DNA of 24,505 nucleotides from assembly GCA_009801015.1 (NCBI GenBank), contig VHZZ01001001.1:19464-43968 (forward strand). Direction: 5' to 3'. The notes below the pieces were generated by a model. It saw only the letters and a program-made list of their open reading frames with translations, was not told the DNA's origin and did no database searches. Numbering within the stretch: position 1 is the stretch's first letter; every line of letters begins with the position of its first letter. This DNA comes from Silene noctiflora (taxonomy: Eukaryota > Streptophyta > Magnoliopsida > Caryophyllales > Caryophyllaceae). A program made the position numbers and the translations under genes. Below are positions 8,226-18,211 of this stretch, piece by piece.

Positions 8226-11191
8226 TTAACTCTCAACACCCTTGAATAATTGATCCGACCCGTGATTCGACCCAATGGTAGATTGTGGTGATGTTGATTC
8301 ATTGTGATTAAGTCCAAGCTCATTTTCCAAATACACTAACCACCACCAGTTTCCGTCATTGGTATTATTCGCTTGAGTATTATTGGTTAAGTAGTCGATT
8401 TCCGGGGCTAGTTCAAGAGTATCAACTTCATTGAAGTTAACATCATTAAGATGAGTTGAACTAGAATTGTCACCATCTAACAAGTCCCATATGTCTAAAT
8501 TAGGTTCAAATGGGATCTCGATTAGTTCATCGAGAGAGTTACTCTCAATGTTGTTGTCTATAATCGCGCTTGCTTCATCCTTTTCATGAATGTGTTCGAC
8601 TATGGTAGAGACGGGATCCCCTAGATCATCGATTATGGGACCGAGATCTTCAATTGAGGTATAAGTGGTTGAAGATGAGCTTGAGTGTTCTAAGGTGTCT
8701 TTGATGCTTTCATCAAGAGGTTCATCAATGGATGTGGTTGTTGATAGTGTGTTGCATGACTCCATGGAACTTTTCTTAGATTCTTTGGCCTTGAGGCGTT
8801 TTTTCAAGTGGGTGTTCCATACGTTTTTAATCTCGTTGTCTGTTCTTCCTGGAAATTTGGATGCAATTTTCGACCATCTGCAATAACATACAGTATAAGT
8901 TACATTAATTATAATGCAATAGCATAAATAAACAAGACATTAGTGAATCGCATGATCAAATGCAAATTAGTGTGTGTCACGATCTTTGTCCCATTTTCGT
9001 GTATCATCTTATGTCTAAAGACCTTTATCTTATGATAAATCATTCACTTGATATGATGTATAACTTTTTTTATGAGTGGGAGACATGTCAAATCAAAAGA
9101 GAGTACTAAAACACAAGATGAAACATGAAAATAGTTGCGATAATTCTCGCTCCCCTTATATGGCCTTTTCCCCTTCCATTCCAAGATAACGAATATGATA
9201 TAGAGTAGCCCTCCTCAACCGACCTCATGTACTCGATTACAAGAAGCTTATTGTGAGACCATTTTACAATTTAAGGTAAAATAAATCCGTACAAAAAATA
9301 GTTTAACTTATACGAATACTTATAGAGATGGTTAGAGTCGATGGTTTGAAATTGGCACTAAATCAAAAGGTCAATTAGGGTCACGATCAACAATAAATGA
9401 TTACGAAAGACACATAAAGGGGTACTATGATGAAATAATCGCTTGATAACTTATGAGAGATCGTCACTCACAAGTATTTATGTATCATATTCTAATATTT
9501 AATAAAAAACAAAAATTGATTGATGTAGAGACATACTTGTTTCCTATCTCTTGATGCAATTTGATAATAGCTTCCTCTTCATGAGGAGTAAAATTACCGC
9601 GTTTGAGGTCAGGTCTTAGGTAATTAACCCACCTCAGACGACAACTTTTTCCACATCTTGCCAACCCTGAAAACAACATTTCCATCATTTTCATCTTGTA
9701 TCATATAGACTTAACTTTATTATGTCTCTCTAAGCAAACAATTAGTGGGTGTAAAGCCATCATTAGTCTCTTTTGACAATGACTAATTAAGTCTCTAATA
9801 AGATTCACAAGTTATGTTAGTATCCGACACGGATGCGTGTTCAAGTGTCAGAGTCTACCATTTTTATGAAAATATGCATATTTTAGCTTAAAATGAGGCG
9901 TCGAAGTGTTATACCCGTGTCCGAGTATCGAATATAGGACACGGGTACCTGGTGAATCAGAAGAGTCGGAGTAATATAGTGCACAAGTACTCTTGTAGTC
10001 TTGTTGTCTTGGCCGAGCGTGCCTTTTTGATTCAGAATAACACTCGATAACACATCAACTTCAAACGGTAACTCATTTTGACATCAAAAGAATTTTGGTC
10101 TTCCAAAATTTACGAAACAAATGGTTGGATGCACGCAATCTTTCAATAAATTGTCGTGTTTATTATTAATTTATTAGTGTAAGAGATTTTTTTTTTTGTT
10201 TTAGTTTAGATTGGGACATCATTCAACAACTTTGACATAGACAGATAATATACTTTACTCCATCATGTTGAAATTTATTTCAAAAGAGTTGATTGCATTT
10301 GTAATCTTCTTTGACCTTGTTTACCTAACACTATCAGTTTTACTTTAAAGTCATGCAATTCCATTGGTTAGTTTACATAGTTGACTATGTAACTACTCCT
10401 CAACCTCTCACCTTCATGATTTCACACGCGTGGTGAAAATTTACATGACTTCATACATAATGAGAAAGGGAAACACAAAACCATCTCCTAAAATACTCTT
10501 TTTTTTTTTTTTTCTTTATTAAGAAAGAAAACGAGGTTAATCCCCTTGAGTAAGACCAATCTATCTCATTTTTTCGGATGAGGGAGGAGAGTGAAAGCCC
10601 ATGACTTTCAGCAACAATTTATGACTAAAAAATATACATTTTGAAGTTTCCCTATTTATAGAGTCTTCGCGATACATGTGAGAGGATGGTAGCATATTCT
10701 TAATGACTAAAGAAAGACGGTTATCGTAGGCTCGTGGCAATTATATTGTACATAATTTATGCATATATTCTTTCACTAAATTTTTGCTAAGGTACTAACT
10801 ACTAATATGTCGGTGCATTATAGTATTGGGTAAGCAAAACTGTTCATTTCAGTATGTAAATAGTTGAGACCAAAGCATTATGGCTGTATATACCTAAAGG
10901 TAATAAACATGAAATCAAGACGCATGCAGATGTCGGTTAGCTTGAAAGTTAATAAAGTCATTGAACACTGATAATCATGACTTGAATTCAAATCCGTCAG
11001 ACAATACGTAATCTCAAGTTTACATGCCAAGAAAGAAGAAGGAAAGAAAAACCTGCAAGTTTGGGAAGAGCGCGCCAATTGCTATGACCATGTTTTTGGA
11101 TGAAAGAGATGAGCTTAATATCCTCAGCTTGAGACCAAGGTCCCTTCTTCACACCCGCCTTGTCGCAACACGGCCTCCGTCCTTTACCCAT
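8226..11191 (-). CDS. R2R3-MYB transcription factor, subgroup 2/3-like
   Basis: Three exons: 11191-11053, 9666-9537 and 8877-8226. Phases 1 and 2 at the two joints are the standard positions for plant R2R3-MYB genes; the total is 306 codons plus stop. R2 has W19, W39 and W59; R3 has F72, W91 and W110, followed by [19 protein letters not shown]. These helices bind DNA in the nucleus. The N-terminus [11 protein letters not shown] and [17 protein letters not shown] resemble Arabidopsis MYB58/63/72 (subgroup 3, lignin or iron stress) and MYB13/14/15 (subgroup 2). The acidic, serine-rich tail carries IWDLLDGD (219-226) and [13 protein letters not shown] (267-279), which favours subgroup 3. The bHLH-binding signature of R3 is absent, so a pigment-type MYB-bHLH regulator is unlikely. 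Two positions depart from the usual ALPKQAGLLRCGK: L for Q at 45 and A for L at 49. The gene looks intact. Confidence 0.92.
9818..9982. repeat. dispersed CCGACACGG-type repeat in MYB intron 1
   Basis: Words such as ATCCGACACGGATGCGTGT, CCGTGTCCGAGTATCG and GGACACGGGTACC cluster here. ACCCGTGTCC (9913-9922) and GGACACGGGT (9937-9946) form a perfect 10-bp inverted repeat. This resembles a dispersed repeat common in dicot introns. The rest of the intron is featureless apart from a T-rich run near 10500. Confidence 0.5.
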
Positions 11192-11256
11192 TATAAATCA
11201 AATTACTATTCTACTCAACAATATATACAACAACCAACACAACAAAACACTAAAGT

Positions 11257-11265
11257 CCTTTTATA
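11257..11265 (-). promoter_or_regulatory. TATA box of the MYB gene
   Basis: On the minus strand ACTATAAAAGG lies about 66-74 bases before the ATG at 11191. That would put transcription start near 11230 and give a short 5' UTR of about 40 nt rich in CAA. It is the best TATA match close to this gene. Confidence 0.65.
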
Positions 11266-11279
11266 GTCTAAGATAAGAT

Positions 11280-12850
11280 ATGGTGATGATATTTTTAATT
11301 TGTTAAAGGATTATTGTATGAAAATATGAAATGTTGAAGATATAAAGTAGGGCACTATGTATTTATAGTGATATATGCATGGCATTTGCTTACGCTAACG
11401 TTGTAATAGCAAGATTCTCCCCTCTTACCAAACTCTTTGGACCAATCTAGCTACTTATAATATTTGTATGAATGCCACATTTTTCTTCAGTTAGGAGAAC
11501 TGGCTAACTCTTTCACTAAGTAGTCACTTCTATTATTATTTTATCATTAGTCAATTAGTTGTTTAGTGATTTAAGTTTCAAATAACCAGTGGACAACCTT
11601 AGTTATGCCGGGAGGACGCCCACCCCCCCTGGTTTTTCATATTTCATTATAAAATTATTCAAATTCATATTTAAGACAAAAACAGAATGCATAATTACAT
11701 AAGGAAAAACAATATGCTAATGGATGATACTTGACCCGTTTTAATTTTAAGACGGATCGGATACCTCAGTCCCAAGGGAGACTAACTGGTAAAATTATCA
11801 TACTTCCCCTCTTAGCTCAGTGATTGAGTCTTAAATATTCACACATGAACGAAGTTAATACTAAAAACCTTGTCCTTATCATTTACTCCAAAATCCGCCA
11901 CTAAAAAAAACCATCATATATTTTTTTATCAAGAAAAGTAAAAGTAAGAGTATATTGCAATTTCCCATAAAACATCATTTAATTCTTTCCTTTTTTATTT
12001 TCATATCATGGGGACAGGTTAGAAAATCCATTTCTAAAATTTAATTTGTTTTGGTGGTTTCAAATGAATTTTCTTTTCAGATTGCATTGGACTGACATCA
12101 TGCTATTGTCAGAAATGAGAGTGTTAACAACTTAAGAACACTAGGAGTGAAAAGAAAATTAAGTGATTAATTAGTGCTAATTGTACTTTATTGATTACCT
12201 AACTAAGCTCACTTACTCTTTGACATCCCAACTACAATCATACACAATGGCTCACCCTGCACATTGACTATGTCTCAACATTGCCTCTCCATAAACAGTA
12301 CTGTAGAAAACATCTCAAGAACTAATATTTCTTCCTAGCTATATTTCGCTTTATTAATTTACGGAAGCCTTTAAAGCACTGGTATAATGTTATTGTCGTT
12401 ATTGTAGGCCGTTTTTAAAACTAATCATATGTGGTGACCCGACTGGCCCCTTAATCCAACAAATAAACAGATTTCATTAAGGGAAAAATGACGCAGGGAT
12501 GATCTTACAAATTAGTATTACTATACAACATCATACAACCGCTAGCGGAAAAAAAAATACTCAAGTCATTAACTCGGTCACAAAATGACATTAAACGGCC
12601 TCAACGAGTTTTTATCTTTCGGAAACCCTTGAAGTAAGATACGACCTCGAAAGTATGATTTTTTAGAGCAAAAACATAACAGGCAAGTACTTTATTTGGA
12701 TTAATAATGTATATAATCTAAGACGTGTAGCTCTAGATAGAAATGGTGGCAAATATATAATTCACATAAAGGTGTTGAACACAATCACATAAAGACATAT
12801 GGAGTAGTACTTAATATTTAATTCACAAAACATGCAGCTTTTTAATTTGC
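11280..12850. other. MYB upstream region and intergenic DNA
   Basis: AT-rich, with no supported gene. The first several hundred bases should carry the MYB promoter. A short C run lies near 11625. No complete transposon was recognised. Confidence 0.5.
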
Positions 12851-12859
12851 AGCATGAAA

Positions 12860-14945
12860 CTATACCTTCATAATCTTGAATATATCTGCAAGTTTCATGC
12901 AAGATTCAGGCTCCGGATCTGGCTTTTTAACATGTAAGCCTCTGTCGAAGATCTTGTAGTTCTGTGAATCTGCTCCAGTGACGATGCATTGATACCTGTA
13001 ATTCAGACCCAATATTTATTTTGATCAGCTATTGCACTAAGAAAGAAAAATAAAAACTAATTTTTGAAATAGACAGGCATAGACGCGTGGTGTTCAAGAT
13101 AAATGATCGTCTTCCCTATTACGTATTCCATTGTTCTAGTATTGAGAGCTCCCCAAAATCGTGGGGTATAGGGGTTTATATGTATGCAGTTTTAACCTAC
13201 ATTAGCAGAGCAAGATGCTCTGGATAACTGGTAATGAAACCAGCGTCAAGAATTGCATCAAATGACTCGTACTTCACAGTAAAATGAAGTGCAATAAATT
13301 TCATAATTGTGAGAACCAAATCTCATTATTAATTATTGAAGAATAATCAATCTAAGTATCAAGTTCTTGTTTATTATCTAAGAGTAATATATTCGCGAAA
13401 CCATAGCAGTAACATTAACACCATTTACAGAGAATGAAATATCAGTTAAGAAATAGTCATGGATTTGCTGATAACCTTGGTGTCAGTGGCACGCAACATG
13501 CAATGATAATCTACAGAAACGCACGCCTGTTGATTCCTGACACGAACAAGAACTTCATGTATCCCCACAGCCTCCATGACTGAAATGAACGAGCCGATAA
13601 ATAGCAGCCACATGAAGGAAGTAGATAAATAATATGATTCAATCATCAAGAAAACCGATTGCTCCAAGCGTACAGCAGGATATGCAGGATTTAAAACTTG
13701 CTTACTGATGTTTATGAGAAGCATTTTGTAAGGGATAGGAGTGTAATTATCTTGGGTAAGCAAGGTATACCATCTGGAATAAGGTCTACAGAGTTCATTA
13801 AACATATGCCAGGATAACCTGAAATTTAAAGCATTCCGTTTAATATACTGAACATCTTCTCATCTCAGACGAGCATCACTTATTCCATTACCAGCGAGTC
13901 TAGCATTAGATGGTCTAACCTAACTTTAGATATTCTTTGTCCCATTATTGGATTAAGGTGTTACTCTTACATGTAAAAGTGTAAAACCGCCTCATCTAAG
14001 TTTTGCCAATTAGGGTATGTCAAGTTCACAGAGGAAGTACACTTAACTGCCTAACAAATACGATTCTTAATGGCAAAAGGCAGAGATCTCTGAGGACCAG
14101 TAAATCAAGCACCAGCCTCCGGAGAAAAAAAGGCAAGGTCTTGAAGTCTCTGAGATATGAAAACAATAACTACTACATACATTTGAGATTCCCTGAACTA
14201 TTGAAGCTAAAAATCATTAATCAGATAATGAAAGAATAGCTTCACCCAAATGAAATATCTCGGTTTTAATAATAATGCTGCTATGTGGTGCTCCTATACC
14301 GCTACCAGTGGTGATTACTAAATACAATCAAATCTTAACAGCGTTCTGTTCTATGCAATCACAGTAGTTTTCCCAACTAAATACATGTACTCCTGTCTCT
14401 TCCCTTTCCCGCGGTCTCTAGTCTCTACCATAGGCATTAGGCAAGAGTCTTTGTGAAAACATTTTGGGATACAAGCTATATGTCTGGCAAGCCTCTAAAA
14501 GAACAGTTCCAGTTGCATACAACCAAAAGAGCCATCAATGTACATCAGAGTCAATCAGATGCTGAACACAGCCCCACAGTTAGAATATAGTGTACCTGAA
14601 TGAATCTCCTAGTTTGTTCACCATACAAACGATTATATAACTCCAATTTCCCTGTGATAGTTCTGATGCCGTATTGAAGCCTCATTAGGTATCAGCAAAT
14701 TAATAAGACGACGACACATAGGAGAATAGGACATTTACATGACTGCAGAGAGCTGCTCCGTGATCCCAGGCTTGCAAAATACAATGGCCTGGATTATCAA
14801 CACGGTAAAGAATTAACAAACAGAACTTGCGTGTAAAACACTTCTGTTATCCATCTATGCATCATAAAGAAAACAATCATCCACCAGTTGAAGCTTAGAC
14901 TAAACGGCCAAAGTTCACTCACTCTCAGCATTCATTAGCTTCAAC
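12860..14945 (-). CDS. unrecognised multi-exon gene, 5' end not defined
   Basis: A chain of exons on the minus strand keeps one open frame across every joint: 14945-14923 (weak, 23 nt), 14788-14739, 14651-14596, 13818-13706, 13579-13476, 13271-13201 and 12995-12860, ending in TAG. The 183 residues include AWDHGAALCSH, NWSYIIVCMVNKLGDSF, PYSRWYTLLTQDNYTPIPYK, EAVGIHEVLVRVRNQQACV, YESFDAILDAGFITSYPEH and a C-terminal FDRGLHVKKPDPEPESCMKL. I do not recognise the family and see no signal peptide or clear catalytic motif. Acceptor quality varies; the one at 13272 is poor. An alternative frame through the first three exons gives a 49-residue peptide starting MLRAIVFCKPG and ending in exon 13818, so the frame of the 5' exons is uncertain. 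No start codon is assigned. Confidence 0.5.
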
Positions 14946-15283
14946 CTGCAAGCATATAATCTTAATGGACTATCCGAAACTCCATCAAATAAAAATTTTC
15001 ATTGACCACTGTTAACTAATGCTTATATAGCCAGGGTGAGTCTAGATAAAAAGGGTGCACCACAACACCAATCACAGTAGAGAAAATGTTGGTTTTACAG
15101 CTCAGGGCTAAGGCTCACCGGCAAATGTGTAAACTAACATACATAATGGATGCCAAAGCAAGTATACATCACCCGATATTATTTAGTATAAGCCACCAAA
15201 ATGGTAAATTTTCAGTTAATGTGAACCCAGACACAAGAGACAGATTTGGAATAAATCATCAACAAGAACATCAGTGTCTACAT

Positions 15284-15632
15284 TGATAGTCCAAAGTAAA
15301 CTCGCAATGATCAGCTTTCAAATTCCCTACTTGTCATCACTTGCAAAACCATACCAACTAACCAAACTATGTGATAGTCCAAAGTAAACTCGAGAAATGA
15401 TCAGCTTCAAATTCCATACCTGTCATCACTCGCAAAACCACATACCACCAAACTAAACTAAGTGATAGTCCAAAGTAATCTCGAGCAATGATCAGCTTTA
15501 TAATTCCATACTTGTCATCACCCCAAAACCATACCAACAAAATTAGGCAATAGTCCACAGTAACCTCGAGCAATGATAACTTTCAAATGTCATTCTTGTG
15601 AATCTTGTCAATACGAAACAATGTATCATAGC
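15284..15632. repeat. tandem array of about 88-bp units, four copies
   Basis: Units beginning TGATAGTCCAAAGTAA start at 15284, 15372 and 15463, with a diverged fourth (CAATAGTCCACAGTAAC) at 15548; spacings are 88, 91 and 85 bp. Each unit contains CTCGAGCAATGATCAGCTTT-like and CATACTTGTCATCAC words. It lies upstream of, or in a 5' intron of, the 12860-14945 gene. The adjoining 14946-15283 and 15633-16100 show no supported gene. Confidence 0.85.
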
Positions 15633-16101
15633 CATTCTTTAAAATCCCAGAAAAAATATACACCACCCAGGAAGCATGACCTGGTTTCATCCGACTCCCC
15701 GCCCCCTCACCCTACAATTTGCGAGACCCATTGAGGCACTACTAGTACTAAGTTCATCAGCATTGCTTCAATTAATTCATCAATTCAAAATTTTCAAAAA
15801 AATAACTACCCACAATATATCACAGGAAAAAAACCAATATCTAGTTTACTGGTTTAGGCTTTTTGCAATTCGAGCATTAAAAAAGGAGAGTAATTCTAGT
15901 TTATTTAGTATGTTAGAAATCAGAAATCAGAAATCAGTAATAAAAGAAAGAATACCATAGAAGCAATTATATAGGCAACGAACAAGGAAGCTATCATGGT
16001 AAATTGAACAGCAATCATTCAATTGTGGAGCGTCTCTTTGCATAGATTAAACTCTACTAATTTCTGGGTAATGATGGAATGAATGTACAATTCAAATTCT
16101 G

Positions 16102-16108
16102 TTATATA
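16102..16108 (-). promoter_or_regulatory. candidate TATA box for the 12860-14945 gene
   Basis: The minus strand reads GGTATATAACAG here, facing leftward toward the unrecognised gene. No transcript start or first exon could be tied to it, so the assignment is tentative. Confidence 0.25.
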
Positions 16109-16319
16109 CCCTTTGTTTTGGGGAAAACATCTACGGAATATTATATTCCAGGCAAAGGGGTCATCTGAGCCGGGTTCGGTTTGGATCATTTTGGGTTTAT
16201 TGGGATTTGGATCAAAACGGAATGAGTCGGGTTCTTCGGAATCACATTATTTTTGAGTCTGTTAGAAGTATTATCTTTTTTTTTTTTTTTTTGACAACAG
16301 TAAAGAAAGGCTAAACATC

Positions 16320-17045
16320 CTTAATACATCCTGATGGCCTGACGAGCCAGGCCATGTGCAATCCTGTTAAGGTGGCGTGGAATAAACGAAAAACTTAACA
16401 ATGAAACGAAGGGTAGAGCTGTTCGATATCTCTTATCACCCCCTTTATAAGGTGGTGATCCTTTTCAATACCTGCGATTTGGTTTAGAAGCTGTAGACAG
16501 TCCGTGAATACTGCCAAATGACGTTGCCTACTGGACAAGGCCCTTTGAAGAACATACTTAGGTGCTATTGCCTCAGCTTGCAGCGGTGATTCAGCTCTAA
16601 ATTTGTTACCGCCCTTTTCCAATTCGTCGTTAGAGCTCCCAAAAACCACTCACCCCATAGCAGCCTCAAAATCCGATTCCCAGCTAGCATCAACCTTTAT
16701 CCTGGTTTCCGGGCACCCAACTTGAGGCCCAACCACAATCAAGGGATATCCATCCCGAATAGACATATTAGTGTGAGGATTCCTCTGCAAGGAAGCACCC
16801 TCCTCTCTCCCCTCTCTATTATCCATAGCTTGGAAAACAAGTTCGACCTCCTTACTTAACTCCCCTAGGAATCCGTTTATTATCCGAGGAGCAAGGTGAC
16901 GGTCCTTAAAAACCAGATGATTTCGAAGCTTCCATATCATAGTTATAGTTCCCAAAAAATACACAACACGCTTCCTCCCTTCCTCCAGTTTCATAAGGTA
17001 AAGGATCCAATTGTATATCCACTCACCAATTGAAATGTCCTTATC
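16320..17045 (-). pseudogene. LINE ORF2 C-terminal part with RNase H-like domain, broken
   Basis: The minus-strand frame starts near 17045 (SIGEWIYNWILYLMKLEEG), passes WKLRNHLVFKDRH and enters an RNase H-like domain. Visible acidic positions are D in IKVDASW, E in LQAEAIAPKY and D in FTDCLQLLNQI; the domain ends RHLNRIAHGLARQAIRMY. It is dead: a TGA at about 16650 replaces the tryptophan expected after AAMG, and a frameshift with stop after LYPSFHC (about 16395) separates the last segment. In L1-type plant LINEs this domain lies at the end of ORF2 near the poly(A) tail, as here. Confidence 0.85.
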
Positions 17046-17049
17046 ATTT

Positions 17050-17251
17050 GCGGAGGTTGGGCCTTCACAACCTCCTCGTTCGCCATGAAGGGTTTGTGTT
17101 GGAATTGTAGGGGGCTAAATAACTCGCTCTCCCCTATAATTCCTAAGATAAGAGCGATTCTATCTACTAATTATTATGATTTTCTGTTTTAAGTGAAACC
17201 AAATGTAATGTGAATAAGATTAGCCCACTTTTTAGGTCATACGGTTTTGAC
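17050..17251 (+). pseudogene. inverted LINE fragment: end of ORF1 and start of ORF2 endonuclease
   Basis: On the plus strand a frame ending EVGPSQPPRSP stops at TGA 17086-17088, overlapping the ATG at 17085 as ATGA. The new frame reads MKGLCWNCRGLNN, the N-terminus of the L1 apurinic endonuclease with its WN motif. It continues to YYDFLF, where a missing base brings a stop, and resumes as SETK, the catalytic-glutamate motif, until the target duplication at 17252. It is opposite in orientation to the RNase H part. Confidence 0.82.
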
Positions 17252-17265
17252 TTAGAAGTATTATC

Positions 17266-17835
17266 AAACTATTTAGGGATAATAGTTAATTTGCGAAAAT
17301 AAACATTTGGGTCATGTCATATACTCCGTATCAATTTGGGTCAATTCGGTTTACTGGTCTAATTCGGGTCCACAGTTTGGGTATCTGGTCGAGTTTCAGC
17401 CGCATTATTAGGGTCGGGTCAATCGAACCGAGTAAATTTTGTCAGGTCTACCCTTAATGCATAAATAGCTCTAATATCATGATTAGGGTTTTAACACTTA
17501 AATTTAGAATTTAAAAATTAAGAAAAGAAGACGTCGATGATGAGTAAATGATGACATTGTTGACGATTTGTAAAAATAAAAAAGGAAAGATAAATAATCA
17601 ATTAGAAGTGTCTACATAAAATGTTTAAAAGAGACTAATCTGATTGTTTGTGTTATTTGAATTTTTTTTTAATGATGAGGGATTCATAGCGGCTACCTTT
17701 GGTGTATTGGGTAAACACTATAGTGTACCTAATAGCCTGCAAATTATGTATAATTGGTATGCCCATGTTAACACGAATACATTTAGATCGTAGAGGAGCC
17801 GAATAAAAAAATGCGACAAATAAGAAACGATTCTA
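17266..17835. other. intergenic DNA with GGGTC-rich host tract
   Basis: 17310-17430 continues the degenerate GGGTCAATTCGG words that were interrupted by the LINE and includes ATACTCCGTATC. The rest is AT-rich with no gene seen. Confidence 0.5.
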
Positions 17836-17975
17836 CTCCCTATGTCCCAATAAATAGTTTACATTTTCTTTAATTTGTGAGAGGGAAATAAACAAGTGTA
17901 AACTATTAACGGGGAGTCGGGGACATTTTACGAGGGGAAGTAAACAAGCGTAAACTATTAACGGGATGGAGGGAT
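17836..17975. mobile_element. Stowaway-like MITE, 140 bp, with internal duplication
   Basis: The left end CTCCCTATGTCCCAATAAAT continues into AGTTTACA. The right end, reversed, reads ATCCCTCCATCCCGTTAAT then AGTTTACG. TA lies on both sides (17834-17835 and 17976-17977), the Stowaway/Tc1-mariner target. The right arm is doubled: AAACAAGTGTAAACTATTAA recurs 52 bp later as AAACAAGCGTAAACTATTAA. It ends about 240 bp before the ATG of the hydrolase gene, so it probably lies in that promoter. Confidence 0.85.
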
Positions 17976-18211
17976 TATAAAATAACCAAAGAAACCAGGG
18001 GGTGTCCCTTGCATCCGTTTGATTGAGAGCCAAATCACTTGAAATCTACGGTTTATAGACGTTGAAATGTTGAATTAGTTAGCACAAAATATCTGAAATT
18101 AAACGGTGGATATCAATAGTATCCATAGGCATATACCATTCCTAAAAAAACACACAAAAAAAAGCTCATCATTTTGTATCAGCAAAACAATCATACAGCA
18201 GTATTATCAAT

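Larger units (their letters stand above)
16276..17251 (-). mobile_element. LINE (L1-type) insertion with inverted 5' segment
   Basis: TTAGAAGTATTATC occurs at 16262-16275 and 17252-17265, a 14-bp target duplication. A 17-base T run (16276-16292) follows the left copy, so the poly(A) end faces left and the element is on the minus strand. From 16300 to about 17045 the minus strand encodes the C-terminal part of ORF2. From about 17045 to 17251 the plus strand encodes the end of ORF1 and the start of ORF2, so the 5' part is inverted and the middle is missing. This is the structure left by twin priming. The insertion split a GGGTCGGG-rich host tract. Confidence 0.88.

Noticed and set aside
11024-11266. 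80-codon plus-strand frame over the MYB start
   Set aside because: Antisense shadow of MYB exon 1 and its promoter.
15367-15573. 68-codon minus-strand frame
   Set aside because: It lies wholly in the 88-bp tandem repeats and has no support as a gene.
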